Origin: Algoriphagus aestuariicola
GTDB taxonomy: Bacteria > Bacteroidota > Bacteroidia > Cytophagales > Cyclobacteriaceae
DNA: 64,000 nt
Direction of reading: 5' to 3'
Assembly (NCBI RefSeq): GCF_017254835.1
Contig: NZ_JAFKCW010000002.1
Span: 1,038,592-1,102,591 of the forward strand
Made by a program: the position numbers and the translations under genes. The notes beneath the pieces are model-generated. The model did not search any database and had not been told where the DNA came from. It saw only the letters and a list, made by a program, of their open reading frames with translations. Shown here piece by piece: positions 1-8,765 of this stretch. Numbering within the stretch: position 1 is the stretch's first letter; each line of letters starts with the position of its first letter.

Positions 1-1
1 A

Positions 2-154
2 AAGCTCCAATACGTCCTCCATACCCATGCTTCCGACTCTACCGTCGCGCCGCGAAAGACGGCGGTGATCGAACTGGAATTTGCACCGGGCAAAAATGGC
101 ATGGATGAATTGCGCGTAAAGGGCAACAGCTTCAGGTTTCTGCACGAAAAATAG
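2..154 (+). CDS. C-terminal end of an unidentified protein (5' truncated by window)
   Basis: The reading frame is open from the window edge and gives 50 residues before a TAG stop at 152-154. The tail is rich in charged and beta-prone residues and ends in FRFLHEK. The next gene is a serine hydrolase in the same direction, so this could be the end of a related hydrolase, but nothing in the 50 residues proves a family. The frame and the protein-like composition are seen; the function is unknown. Confidence 0.5.
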   Translation, partial: KLQYVLHTHASDSTVAPRKTAVIELEFAPGKNGMDELRVKGNSFRFLHEK

Positions 155-227
155 CAATCATTCTCACTAGTCTACACCGCCCTGAATATCAAACAGAAAT
201 CCTAACTTGACAAAAACCCAAAATCCG

Positions 228-1436
228 ATGGCTAAACTCTCGAGTATATTCGCTTCCCTCCTTTTTTGTGTGTTGGTCTCCGTATCAGCAGTGGCGCAAA
301 GCAGCTTGTCCCCAGAGCGGCTCGCCCGCTATGATGCTTATTTTCAGAAAGAAATTGACGAGGGGCGGCTTCCAGGAGTGGTCACACTGATCTACAAAAA
401 CGGCGGAAAAGCCCACGAGTCAGCACTCGGCTACAGCGACTTTGCGTCAAAGACGGCGATACGCGCGGATCAGATTTTCTTTATCCAGTCCATGACCAAA
501 CCCATCGTCAGTACGGCTTTCATGATGCTCTATGAGGAGGGCTATTTCTTCTTGAACGACCCCATCTCCAAATACCTTCCCGAATTTAAAGAGATGAAGG
601 TGGTCAAAGATCCCGAGGTCGGAAGTTCCTCCGGATTGGAACCCGCCAAATCACAAATCACCATAGCCCAAGTTTTGAGCCACACGGCGGGCTTCCTGCA
701 TGGCATCGGCCCCACCAAACTGGATGAGGAGGTTCGCGAGGCGATTTACATGTCCAATCCTCAGACCATAGAGGAGCGGGTAAAAGCGCTCGCCGCGCAG
801 CCTTTGGCCAGCCACCCGGGAGAAAAGTGGAACTACTCAGCCTCGCCAGACATCCTCGCGAGGCTCATCGAGGTGTTTACGGGAATGAGCCCAGACGAAT
901 TCCTGAAAACGCGTCTTTTCGGCCCCTTGGGCATGAAAGACACCGGATACAATCTCAGCGAGGAGCAAACAAAACGGATGGTGCAACTCCACAATTACGA
1001 CGACAACGGTACCTTGGTCAAATCCGAACGCCAGACGCCCACCTCGGGAAACACGGTTTTTGGTGGTACACACGGCCTTTTCTCGACGGCAGAGGATTAC
1101 TCACGTTTTGCCAGGATGATGCTCAACGGCGGTGAGCTGGATGGCAGACGATATCTGAGTTCCAAGACGGTAGACATCATGCGGATCAATCAAAGCGGAG
1201 ACCTATTTCGGGAGCCAGGCAAAGGATTTGGGCTTGGCTTTGCTGTCGTCGACGACCTAGCGGACTCCAAGGCACTGAGCTCTGAAGGCACCTTCTATTG
1301 GAGCGGAGCGTATTGCACCTATTTTTTCATCGACCCAGAAGAAGAGATGGTGGCGGTCTTTATGACCCAAGTCAACCCGTTCAGCAGCCACTACGAAAAC
1401 AAGTTTCGCCAAATGGTCTATCAAGCCGTGGAATAA
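228..1436 (+). CDS. Serine hydrolase, class C beta-lactamase/esterase EstB family
   Basis: A secreted serine hydrolase of the beta-lactamase/penicillin-binding-protein fold. With the ATG at 228 it has 402 residues and begins with a clean signal peptide (hydrophobic to about residue 22, ending AVAQ). A TTG at 207 in the same frame would add seven polar residues in front of the signal peptide, so I prefer 228. The catalytic S-x-x-K is SMTK at residues 88-91 and the Tyr motif is YSA at 203. A GGTHG stretch lies near 280, and a WSGA motif near the C-terminus resembles the EstB-type esterases rather than true AmpC. The substrate is unknown: esterase or D-amino-acid peptidase activity is as likely as beta-lactamase activity. 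It appears to be a single gene. Confidence 0.85.
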   Translation: MAKLSSIFASLLFCVLVSVSAVAQSSLSPERLARYDAYFQKEIDEGRLPGVVTLIYKNGGKAHESALGYSDFASKTAIRADQIFFIQSMTKPIVSTAFMMLYEEGYFFLNDPISKYLPEFKEMKVVKDPEVGSSSGLEPAKSQITIAQVLSHTAGFLHGIGPTKLDEEVREAIYMSNPQTIEERVKALAAQPLASHPGEKWNYSASPDILARLIEVFTGMSPDEFLKTRLFGPLGMKDTGYNLSEEQTKRMVQLHNYDDNGTLVKSERQTPTSGNTVFGGTHGLFSTAEDYSRFARMMLNGGELDGRRYLSSKTVDIMRINQSGDLFREPGKGFGLGFAVVDDLADSKALSSEGTFYWSGAYCTYFFIDPEEEMVAVFMTQVNPFSSHYENKFRQMVYQAVE

Positions 1437-1589
1437 GCGCGAGATCGGGGGAATGATACCGCTGATCGCCTCAATGGCAATCGATAGGGACTAGATTTCA
1501 AAAACCCTTGAAAAAGTCCTGCGCGTTAAAATTCTCAGTATTTTAAACCCTGGAAACGAATCAACTGCCCACCCACCTTTATCCTCGAC

Positions 1590-2705
1590 ATGAGTGAAAA
1601 AAGTGCATTTTCTCCCAAAATCCAGTCGATCAAAGCCCTTCTGATGGCCGTATTGCTGGTCAGCTCCTGCGGAAATCCTGAATCAAACATCATCACACCC
1701 AAAAGACAGGCATTGACTGAGTCCGTCTACGCCTTTGGCATCGTCAAAGCCAAAGACCAATACGAGGCTTTTACTTCGGCCAGTGGTCCCATCCAGGAAA
1801 TCTTCGTGGAGGAGGGTGATACGGTCAAGGCAGGGTCTCCCATTCTCCAGGTTTTCAGCGAACGGGAAGCGCTCAGCAGGGAAAACGCCCAACTCTCGCA
1901 GGCCTTTGCGGACCAGCAAGCCAACCAATCCAAACTAAGAGATTTAGAGTTAGCCACAGATTTGGCAAAGAGCAAGATGATCAACGACTCCCTCTTGCTG
2001 AGCCGCCAGAAAAGCCTTTGGGGCCAAAACATCGGCAGCGCCGTGGAGCTGGAGCAGCGGCAGCTGGCCTATCAAAACTCCAAAACCGCCTATGAGTCCT
2101 ACTTGCTACGGCATCGGGATCTGCAGCGGGAGATTGAGTTCAATTCCAAAAGCGCCTCAAAAAACCTCGCCATATCCAGGGTCGTGGAAAGCGACTATAC
2201 CCTACGAAGCAAGATCGACGGGGTGGTTTTTTCCATCTTGAAGGAAAAGGGAGAAATGGTAAGCCCCCAAACGCCTCTCGCCGTCATCGGCAGCGCAGTC
2301 TACTTCTTACTGGAGTTGCAGGTAGACGAATACGACATTTCCAAAGTAGAACTGGGGCAATTGGTCTTGGTAACGATGGACAGTTTCAAGGAGCAGGTCT
2401 TTGAGGCAAAGGTGACCCGCATTTATCCGATCATGGATCCACGGTCAAAGAGCTTCACGGTAGAAGCCGTTTTCTCCAAGAATCCTCCGAAGCTTTTTCC
2501 TAACCTAACTTTGGAGGCCAATATCGTTACCAAAGAAAGCCCTGCAGCTCTGGTGATTCCAAGAAATTACCTCTGGATGGAAAACAGTGTAATCACCGAG
2601 GACGGGGATACGCTCCCCGTCAAAGTGGGTTTGAAAAACTTCCAATTCGCCGAAATTCTCGAGGGAGTGGATGAGCAGACCCAATTAATCCAGCCTGAGC
2701 GATGA
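1590..2705 (+). CDS. HlyD-type periplasmic adaptor lipoprotein of an ABC exporter
   Basis: The membrane-fusion (adaptor) subunit of a MacA-like tripartite exporter, anchored in the inner membrane as a lipoprotein: a hydrophobic stretch ends LLVSSC, with the acylated Cys at 27. It then has the usual order: a lipoyl-like strand near residues 60-90 (IQEIFVEEGDTVKAG), an alpha-helical hairpin around 95-190, the second half of the lipoyl domain (LRSKIDGVVFS), and a beta-barrel domain up to residue 371. The FtsX permease and ATPase genes follow directly, so the three genes make one exporter. No outer-membrane channel gene is adjacent, so a TolC-like partner encoded elsewhere would be needed. The family is clear; the cargo is unknown. 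Confidence 0.88.
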   Translation: MSEKSAFSPKIQSIKALLMAVLLVSSCGNPESNIITPKRQALTESVYAFGIVKAKDQYEAFTSASGPIQEIFVEEGDTVKAGSPILQVFSEREALSRENAQLSQAFADQQANQSKLRDLELATDLAKSKMINDSLLLSRQKSLWGQNIGSAVELEQRQLAYQNSKTAYESYLLRHRDLQREIEFNSKSASKNLAISRVVESDYTLRSKIDGVVFSILKEKGEMVSPQTPLAVIGSAVYFLLELQVDEYDISKVELGQLVLVTMDSFKEQVFEAKVTRIYPIMDPRSKSFTVEAVFSKNPPKLFPNLTLEANIVTKESPAALVIPRNYLWMENSVITEDGDTLPVKVGLKNFQFAEILEGVDEQTQLIQPER

Positions 2706-2794
2706 AATCGAGCATCAAAAATTTGGCACTAAGGAAACCCATCCGAAATGCGAGAATCCATATGGCTATCGAAAAAACAATGATTTCCAGATGA
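2702..2794 (+). CDS. 30-residue bridging mini-ORF between adaptor and permease genes
   Basis: An ATG at 2702 overlaps the stop of the adaptor gene (ATGA, 2702-2705) and opens a frame of 30 codons. It ends in a TGA that overlaps the ATG of the permease (ATGA, 2791-2794). The peptide is basic (starts MKSSIKN, ends TMISR) with no membrane segment. The arrangement fills exactly the gap between two genes that would otherwise be 85 nt apart. I infer a role in translational coupling rather than a functional protein. A chance open frame of this length is possible, but the double ATGA overlap is notable. Confidence 0.4.
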   Translation: MKSSIKNLALRKPIRNARIHMAIEKTMISR

Positions 2795-4047
2795 AATGGA
2801 CGCTGATCATAGAGATAGCTAAGGCCTTGATGCTCGCAAGGAGAAAGCAGACGGTGATTGCTGCCACAGGCGTGCTTTTCAGCATCACCATGTTTGTAGC
2901 CTTGCTCGGCTTCATGAACGGGCTCAACTCCATGCTTGACGGTTTGGTCATCAACAGAACTCCCCATATCCGTTTTTACAATGAGATCCGTCCCAATCCC
3001 AACCAACCCATAGACCAAAGCGAAAAGTTTGAGAATTCCCTCAACATCATCCGCTCCATCAAGCCAAGCACCAGCCGCTTGGCCATCTACAATAGCGAAT
3101 CCATCATGCGTACGCTGGAGCGGGACTCGAGGGTTTTGGGAATCAGTCCGAAAATTTCCGCACAGGTCTTTTTTAACGTCGGCACCATAGACCTCACCGG
3201 TATTGTCAATGGAATTGAAGTCGAAAAAGAGGCCGAACTGTTTTCATTTTCAGATTATGTAACTGCTGGAGACTATGCTGAACTGAACCAAACCAATACG
3301 ATTATTTTGGGGAAAGGAGCTGCAGACCGCATGCTGGCGGACATCGGAGACGTGGTCCAGGTGACGACAGCACAAGGCAATCGGGTTCAACTCAAGGTCG
3401 TCGGCTATTACCAATCCGGCTTGGGAGATTTCGACAATGTCAACAGCTACGCCTCCCTAACAACCGTACAAAAGATGCTCGGCGAGCCCGCATCCTATGT
3501 CACGGACATCCAGGTGAAGCTTCATGATCTCAGCCTGGCGCCTCCGATGGCCAAAGAGCTGGCCGGTATTTTCCAGATCGACGCAGACGACATCCAAACT
3601 GTGAATGCCCAGTTTGAGACAGGGACCAATATTCGAACCATGATCAGCTACGCGGTCGGTATCACCTTGCTGGTGGTGTCCGGCTTTGGTATCTACAACA
3701 TTCTAAATATGATGATCTATGAGAAGCTTGACACCATAGCCATTCTCAAGGCTATCGGCTTTGACAGCAGAGACGTCAACCGGATTTTCATCACGATCGC
3801 ACTCACAATCGGATTTGTAGGCGGGGCACTGGGGCTGTTGTTTGGTTTTTTGGCAGGATTGGGCATCGACCAGATTCCCTTTGAGACTGAAGCCTTACCC
3901 ACGATCAAAACCTTCCCTGTGGACTACAATCCCAAATACTACTTGATCGGAGGCACCTTCAGCTTGATCACGACCTATTTTGCCGGATTTTTCCCAGCCC
4001 GAAAAGCGAGCGGCGTAGATCCCGTAGAAATCATCCGAGGAAAATGA
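2791..4047 (+). CDS. FtsX/MacB-type ABC transporter permease
   Basis: A 418-residue inner-membrane permease with the four-helix FtsX layout. One helix lies at about residues 22-45, followed by a large periplasmic (MacB-PCD-like) domain. Three helices follow near 288-315, 333-360 and 385-405, with the typical ending PARKASGVDPVEIIRGK. It works with the ATPase encoded next, with which it shares a 4-nt ATGA overlap (4044-4047), and with the upstream adaptor. Such permeases transmit ATP-driven mechanical movement to the periplasm rather than forming a channel. The substrate is unknown. Confidence 0.9.
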   Translation: MKWTLIIEIAKALMLARRKQTVIAATGVLFSITMFVALLGFMNGLNSMLDGLVINRTPHIRFYNEIRPNPNQPIDQSEKFENSLNIIRSIKPSTSRLAIYNSESIMRTLERDSRVLGISPKISAQVFFNVGTIDLTGIVNGIEVEKEAELFSFSDYVTAGDYAELNQTNTIILGKGAADRMLADIGDVVQVTTAQGNRVQLKVVGYYQSGLGDFDNVNSYASLTTVQKMLGEPASYVTDIQVKLHDLSLAPPMAKELAGIFQIDADDIQTVNAQFETGTNIRTMISYAVGITLLVVSGFGIYNILNMMIYEKLDTIAILKAIGFDSRDVNRIFITIALTIGFVGGALGLLFGFLAGLGIDQIPFETEALPTIKTFPVDYNPKYYLIGGTFSLITTYFAGFFPARKASGVDPVEIIRGK

Positions 4048-4733
4048 ACGCATTCGAAACTCCTGTATTGGAAGCAAAAAACATCGACAAGTTTTTCTAC
4101 AATCCCACGGAAACGCAGGTATTGAAAAAAGTGTCATTCACAATCAAAAGGGGTGAATTTGTCTCGGTGGTCGGCAAGTCAGGGTGCGGAAAATCCACTT
4201 TACTCTACATCCTCTCCACGATGGACACGGACTATAGAGGAGAGCTTAGCCTCGATGGGGAGTTGATTTCCGGCAAATCCTCTGACTACCTCTCCAAACT
4301 CAGAAATGAAAAAATCGGCTTTGTCTTCCAGTTCCATTACCTGCTCAACGAGTTTTCGGTCTTGGAAAATGTGATGATCCCCGGGCTCAAGCTGGGAAAA
4401 TATGCCAGAGAAGAGCTGGAACACCGAGCTATCGAAAAGCTGCGCATCTTTGACATGCAGGACCACGCCAAGAAAAAGGCCAATCAACTCTCCGGGGGAC
4501 AAAAGCAACGCGTGGCAATCGCCAGAGCCTTGATCAATGATCCACTCCTGATTATGGGAGATGAACCCACGGGAAACCTCGACAAGAAAAACTCGGATAT
4601 CGTGTACAACAAGTTCAAGGAATTGGCTGCCGACTTCGGGCAAACTATGCTGATTGTCACCCATGACCCGGAATTTGCCGAAGGCACTGACCGCATCATC
4701 GAAATGGAAGACGGACGGGTGATCAGGCAATAA
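4044..4733 (+). CDS. ABC transporter ATPase, LolD/MacB family
   Basis: The cytoplasmic ATPase of the exporter, 229 residues. Walker A is GKSGCGKST at residues 44-52, the signature LSGGQKQR is at 149-156, and Walker B LLIMGDEP is at 168-175, followed by GNLD (a LolD/MacB hallmark) and an H-loop in VTHDPEFA. All catalytic motifs are intact. The start overlaps the permease stop by ATGA, which implies translational coupling. With the adaptor and permease genes it forms a complete inner-membrane exporter operon starting near 1590. Confidence 0.93.
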   Translation: MNAFETPVLEAKNIDKFFYNPTETQVLKKVSFTIKRGEFVSVVGKSGCGKSTLLYILSTMDTDYRGELSLDGELISGKSSDYLSKLRNEKIGFVFQFHYLLNEFSVLENVMIPGLKLGKYAREELEHRAIEKLRIFDMQDHAKKKANQLSGGQKQRVAIARALINDPLLIMGDEPTGNLDKKNSDIVYNKFKELAADFGQTMLIVTHDPEFAEGTDRIIEMEDGRVIRQ

Positions 4734-4764
4734 GCATACGCGGTAGCTGTCCGTAATTGGATGA

Positions 4765-5550
4765 CTAGTTCCCACTTTTGTTGGGGAAGATCTTGTCCCA
4801 GTAGATCGCTTTGGTGCCCCTCGTAAAATAGAATTTCAGATTCATCCCAAAAGCATCCACTTCCTCCGGATCTTGATCGTATTTGAATTGATGGTTCCAA
4901 TAGATTTCATAATCCAGATTCCGTGCGACTTTGATCTCGGCCCCAAACTGTACGCGAAAACGATTGAGTTCCGGACTTCCGAAATAGGCGAAGTATTCTC
5001 CAAAAGACCTGAAAGTAAAAAAGAGATATTCTGTCCTGAAATCTCGCTCAAAGATGATCCTTGGCCTATACCTCGCTTGGAATTCTCCATTGATAAACTG
5101 CCAATCCATGCGATTTCTCAATGTGCCCAAAAAATTGCCAGGGAGGTAGGTTCTGCTATTGACTTCCGTCACTATGGTATGGTTGCTTAACTCGTTTTCC
5201 GCTTGCTTGGAGGAATTGGTAAACTGGTAGCCCATCCTAAGCCAAAGGTATTTTCCCGGCAAGCTGTCGTTTCGGTGGGTTAAAAGCTTCTGAGCAAACT
5301 TGGGAGGAAAAGTAAAATGGTCGTAAAAAAAACCAAGTCCCCCATCCGCATAGTCGGTCTTGTCCAATTTGGTACCAGACAAGGTCGCCAGGAATCTGGA
5401 ACGCTGATTTAGCCTGTAAAACACTTCTAGTCCTGGCCAAACCTCCTGGGAATTGTGCCCGAGCTGAGCATGCACCTCGGTGGAAACTACCGACAAAAAA
5501 ACAAGTAGAAGAAACGCAAGACTTAATCTTCTAAAAGATTGAATTCCCAT
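4765..5550 (-). CDS. DUF2490-like secreted outer-membrane beta-barrel protein
   Basis: A 261-residue protein with a signal peptide (hydrophobic to about 25, ending VHAQ). The remainder is alternating beta strands rich in aromatic residues (LWLRMGYQF, YLFFTFRSFGEYF), matching the DUF2490 family of Bacteroidota outer-membrane proteins. Near the C-terminus is a fragment reading YEIYWNHQF, typical of the family. No catalytic motif is visible, and the function is unknown for the family. The gene is convergent with the exporter operon and separated from it by 31 nt; I see no strong terminator in that gap. Confidence 0.65.
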   Translation of the reverse strand: MGIQSFRRLSLAFLLLVFLSVVSTEVHAQLGHNSQEVWPGLEVFYRLNQRSRFLATLSGTKLDKTDYADGGLGFFYDHFTFPPKFAQKLLTHRNDSLPGKYLWLRMGYQFTNSSKQAENELSNHTIVTEVNSRTYLPGNFLGTLRNRMDWQFINGEFQARYRPRIIFERDFRTEYLFFTFRSFGEYFAYFGSPELNRFRVQFGAEIKVARNLDYEIYWNHQFKYDQDPEEVDAFGMNLKFYFTRGTKAIYWDKIFPNKSGN

Positions 5551-5963
5551 TGTCTCAATGGCTAGATGAAAAGATCAGGCTAAAAAGAATTCTCCACCTA
5601 ATATCCCAACATTTCGCAAAATACTTTGAGAAAGATGGATGAAAAAACTTAAGTAAATAAGGTGTAGTGATCATTTATTCTGAAAAGTCAAGGAGTTTGG
5701 TAGAGTCAAGGAAGCCAATGCGGGAATCTAATTGAGAATCAAAAAGCCATTTCTAAACTTTACAAAACAACAAGAAGCTGTCTCATAACTGATGTTTGTC
5801 ACATTGAGCGAAGTCGAAATGCGGCTGAATTCACTGTAAATGGCCTTTGATTTACGCTACTCCCGCAGCGCCAGTGCTCAAGCTTCCACAATCAGGCCTT
5901 TTGACACAGCCTCTTCGAAATACCAATTAAAGCTATTGGAAAAACCCTACTGATCAATGCGTG
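5551..5963. other. Intergenic region holding a MITE-like repeat
   Basis: A 413-nt stretch without a supportable gene. Its left part is AT-rich and upstream of the DUF2490 gene. Its right part (5774-5913) is a repeat-like element with inverted ends, described separately. I see no RNA gene. Confidence 0.6.
5774..5913. repeat. MITE-like element with terminal inverted repeats
   Basis: The left end reads GAAGCTGTCTCATAA (5774-5788). The reverse complement of the right end reads GAGGCTGTGTCAAAA (5899-5913); 12 of 15 positions match. Inside lies TGTCACATTGAGCGAAGTCG and following bases (5797-5821), a sequence I recognise as a common dispersed repeat in Bacteroidota genomes, containing CATT...AATG in imperfect inverted orientation. 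The element is about 140 bp and has no open frame. No clear target-site duplication is visible. It is probably a non-autonomous remnant of an insertion sequence with GAGGCTGTCTCA-type ends. Confidence 0.5.
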
Positions 5964-7037
5964 CTAAACCGCTGGTTCCTGCTGGCTCAGGCAATGGAAA
6001 GAACCCAAACCCCAAATGATATCGGTAGAATCGATTCCAACGACCTTTCTGCCAGGGAAACAATCCGTCAAAATATCAAGCGCTTTTTGGTCATTTTTGT
6101 CATGGAAAGTGGGCACCACTACCACCTCGTTTCCAATGTAGAAATTCGCGTAAGATGCCGGAAGTCGTTGTTCTTCCCAAATGACCGGACTGGGCATAGG
6201 CAACTCCACGATGTTCAGCTGCTTGCCGTTTTCAAGGCGCATCCTCTTCAACAGCTTCAGATTTTCGTCTAAGATCTCATGGTTTTCGTCGGCCTTGTTT
6301 TCCTCAACAACGGTCACCACGGTATCCTCATTGACAAAGCGCGTGATGTCGTCAATGTGTCCGTCAGTATCGTCACCAACAATGCCGTCCCCAACCCAAA
6401 GAACATGCTCTACGCCATAGTAGTCGCATAGGTATTTTTCAATCTGGGTTTGGCTCAATTGCGGGTTTCTATTCTTGTTCAGCAGACAGGCGGTCGAAGT
6501 AAGTAGCGTACCCTTGCCATTGAACTCCACCGAACCTCCCTCCATCACGATTCCTGGTCTGAAGCATGGTATCGCCAACTCAGCCGCGATGTGCAAAGGA
6601 ATCAGGTTGTCTAAGTTGTGTGGCGGGTATTTTTCACCCCAGGCATTGTACTCCCATTTAACGAGGGCTTTCTTGTATTCCGCATTTGGATTGATCAGAA
6701 ACGCAGGTCCATGGTCTCTACACCAAGCATCGTTGGTCGGAAAAAAGTGAAACTTCACCTTTGCAAGGTCCACACCAGCAGCTTGAAGATGACCCAAAGC
6801 AAAGGCTTTCATCTCTTCATCAGCCACATTGATGTTGACTTTCTGTCCCTTGGCCACTTCTTTGACAAACTGGGCATAAGGAGCAAAGATGGTGTCTATT
6901 TTCCCTGGCCAAGACTCCTCCTTGTGCGGCCAGCTAAGCCACATGGATTCTTGCGGAGCAAACTCGGCGGGAAAATAGTAGCCCAGTTCGGCTGGAGTCG
7001 CAGCTCCGCTGCGGGCCAGTTCAAAAATATCTCTCAT
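5964..7037 (-). CDS. aguA: Agmatine deiminase
   Basis: Converts agmatine to N-carbamoylputrescine and ammonia in the cytoplasm, the second step of arginine-derived putrescine synthesis. The 357 residues match the peptidyl-arginine-deiminase-like fold: LSWPHKEESWPG near the N-terminus, NDAWCRDHGPAF in the substrate site, VMEGGSVEFNGKGT, and HIDDITRF. The catalytic Cys is in SFHCLSQQ at about residue 349. It lies 3 nt after aguB and is surely co-transcribed with it. Length and motifs are complete. A paralogous arginine deiminase is unlikely given the partner gene. Confidence 0.93.
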   Translation of the reverse strand: MRDIFELARSGAATPAELGYYFPAEFAPQESMWLSWPHKEESWPGKIDTIFAPYAQFVKEVAKGQKVNINVADEEMKAFALGHLQAAGVDLAKVKFHFFPTNDAWCRDHGPAFLINPNAEYKKALVKWEYNAWGEKYPPHNLDNLIPLHIAAELAIPCFRPGIVMEGGSVEFNGKGTLLTSTACLLNKNRNPQLSQTQIEKYLCDYYGVEHVLWVGDGIVGDDTDGHIDDITRFVNEDTVVTVVEENKADENHEILDENLKLLKRMRLENGKQLNIVELPMPSPVIWEEQRLPASYANFYIGNEVVVVPTFHDKNDQKALDILTDCFPGRKVVGIDSTDIIWGLGSFHCLSQQEPAV

Positions 7038-7040
7038 AGC

Positions 7041-7916
7041 CTATTCTTCGTCAAGAAAACGCTTGGTGATCGGGCTATAGGAATCAATTCTTCTATCTCT
7101 CAAGAATGGCCAGTGGGTTCTGTACCTATCCGAACCGGTCAAGTCCAACTCCTCTACGTGGATTTCCTCTTCCAAATGGGGCGCCTTATAGGTCACTCGG
7201 CCGAAGGCATTCGCTACAAAAGAGCCGCCCCAAAACTGCATCTCCCCTTCCACTCCGGTTCGGTTTACAGATACTACAGGGATGCCGTTGGCCACCGCGT
7301 GGGATCGTTGGATCGTCTGCCAAGCGCCATATTGCTCATCATTGGTAGCTTCATCTTGAATCCCTGCCCACCCGATGGCGGTAGGATACACCAAGAAATC
7401 GGCACCTTTCAAAGCCGTAATACGCGCAGCCTCCGGATACCACTGATCCCAGCAGATCAGTACGCCGATCTTGCCGAATTTGGTAGGGAACACTTTGTAA
7501 CCCAAGTCTCCCGGGGTGAAGTAAAATTTCTCAAAATAACCCGGATCATCCGGAATATGCATCTTTCTGTATTTGCCTAAGTAGGTACCGTCCGCATCGA
7601 GCACGGCGGTGGTGTTGTGGTAAAGACCCTCTGCCCGCTTTTCAAAAAGTGAAGCCACGATCACCACGCCAAGTTCTTTGGCCAAAGCCCCAAGAGTGTC
7701 GGTAGACGGGCCAGGAATCGCCTCAGCCAGCTTGAAGTTTTCGTAGTCTTCCACATCACAAAAATACAGCGATCGGAAGAGCTCCTGAAGGACAACGACT
7801 TGGGCACCTTTTTCAGCAGCCTTGCGGATGCCGGCGATGGTTTTGTCCATGTTTTCGGCCACATTCCCAGAGCAACTGAGCTGGACCATCCCTACTTTGA
7901 CGTTTTTATTTGCCAC
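7041..7916 (-). CDS. aguB: N-carbamoylputrescine amidohydrolase
   Basis: Hydrolyses N-carbamoylputrescine to putrescine, CO2 and ammonia. The 291-residue nitrilase-superfamily protein shows the E-K-C triad: E45 in VVLQELF, K118 in KYRKMHIPD, and C155 in GVLICWDQWYPE. The KMHIPDDPGYFEK and SHAVANG stretches are typical of the AguB branch. It is the first gene of the aguB-aguA operon and has a good Bacteroidota promoter 25-56 nt upstream of its ATG. The pair supplies putrescine independently of ornithine decarboxylase. Confidence 0.94.
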   Translation of the reverse strand: MANKNVKVGMVQLSCSGNVAENMDKTIAGIRKAAEKGAQVVVLQELFRSLYFCDVEDYENFKLAEAIPGPSTDTLGALAKELGVVIVASLFEKRAEGLYHNTTAVLDADGTYLGKYRKMHIPDDPGYFEKFYFTPGDLGYKVFPTKFGKIGVLICWDQWYPEAARITALKGADFLVYPTAIGWAGIQDEATNDEQYGAWQTIQRSHAVANGIPVVSVNRTGVEGEMQFWGGSFVANAFGRVTYKAPHLEEEIHVEELDLTGSDRYRTHWPFLRDRRIDSYSPITKRFLDEE

Positions 7917-7940
7917 TGCTTACGGATTTTTGATTCGACA

Positions 7941-7972
7941 CAAAGATACCCCAGAGTAAAGGGAATGGCAAA
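7941..7972 (-). promoter_or_regulatory. Bacteroidota sigma-A-type promoter of aguB-aguA
   Basis: On the minus strand the sequence is TTTG, 20 nt, then TATCTTTG, fitting the known Bacteroidota -33/-7 consensus (TTTG ... TAnnTTTG). It lies 24 nt before the aguB start codon, leaving a short leader of about 18 nt. The match is exact in both boxes. Confidence 0.65.
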
Positions 7973-8185
7973 TGGAGGGGAGCTCGAAGGAGGAAGTATT
8001 GACGAATTAAGTATTGGACATGAAAGCCCAAAATCTTCCTTTTCGGTGGATTCCACTATTTTCGATAGACACAGTTTAGTGAACACTCCCTTTCAATTTC
8101 GGACTTCGGAGCGAGAACAAACAGTAACCGAGGCAGTTGAAAGAAGTTCCCCGCACCACATTCCGAAACTCGTTTTATATATTCA

Positions 8186-8527
8186 TCAAAAATCCATCAC
8201 CGCCATAAGTTTCCGTCGAAGTTCCCCCACTCTCTCCTCATCTAGTTTTCCAAGCCGATCTAAAAACCTCCGATTATCCAAGGCTCGAATCTGATCTACC
8301 AATATCTCAGATTCCAGTTCTAACCCAGTAACACCCGTTTCCAATCGCACCCGCAGAATATTTTCTTGTTCGGAAAGCTGTGAAGTAATAGGACAGATCA
8401 AGGTAGAGGGATGATCCAGCTGGTTCAACAAATTGGTTTGAATCACTACAGCTGGCCGGACCTTTCCGGGTTCGGTTCCTCGGGAGGGATTGAGATTAAC
8501 CAACCAGACCTCAAACTGTCCCTTCAT
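8186..8527 (-). CDS. MazF/PemK-family toxin (mRNA interferase)
   Basis: A 113-residue toxin of the type II toxin-antitoxin class. The N-terminus carries the family motif: VWLVNLNPSRGTEPGKVRPAVV, read in two parts as the VWLVNLNP strand followed by the GTEPGKVRPAVV loop with the conserved Arg. ICPITSQ and LVDQIRALD are also family signatures. MazF proteins cleave single-stranded mRNA at short motifs. The gene overlaps the antitoxin gene by 17 nt (8511-8527), the usual order with the antitoxin first. The toxin looks intact. Confidence 0.9.
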   Translation of the reverse strand: MKGQFEVWLVNLNPSRGTEPGKVRPAVVIQTNLLNQLDHPSTLICPITSQLSEQENILRVRLETGVTGLELESEILVDQIRALDNRRFLDRLGKLDEERVGELRRKLMAVMDF

Positions 8528-8747
8528 CGATCAGCTTATCAAACTCCTCGTTTATTTCCATCGATGAATCACGCACTAAGATCGAAGCTTTGGCAAATGC
8601 TTTTGCCAACTTTTTACGCTTGTGAAAGCGGTTGTAAAAATCCAATGCTTCGTTAATATAGCGATTTCTGGCGATTCCTTTTTCCTTTAGGATATCCTCC
8701 GTTTCCTCAAAAACGGCGTCATCCAATTTCAAAGACAATGTTTTCAT
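8511..8747 (-). CDS. Ribbon-helix-helix antitoxin of the MazF-like pair
   Basis: A 78-residue protein starting MKTLSLKLDDAVFEE, a typical ribbon-helix-helix beta strand. A helix-turn-helix segment follows (ILKEKGIARNRYINEALDFY), then a charged C-terminal tail that would neutralise the toxin. RHH antitoxins bind palindromic operators in their own promoters. A 12-bp perfect palindrome overlaps the -7 box of the promoter just upstream, consistent with autoregulation. It is not AbrB-type like E. coli MazE. Confidence 0.85.
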   Translation of the reverse strand: MKTLSLKLDDAVFEETEDILKEKGIARNRYINEALDFYNRFHKRKKLAKAFAKASILVRDSSMEINEEFDKLIDEGTV

Positions 8748-8765
8748 ATTCGATCAAAGTATCAC

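Noticed and set aside
6618-7580. 320-codon open frame on the plus strand across aguA/aguB
   Set aside because: It is antisense to two well-conserved enzyme genes with intact catalytic motifs. Its translation lacks domain features, and long antisense frames are common at this GC content.
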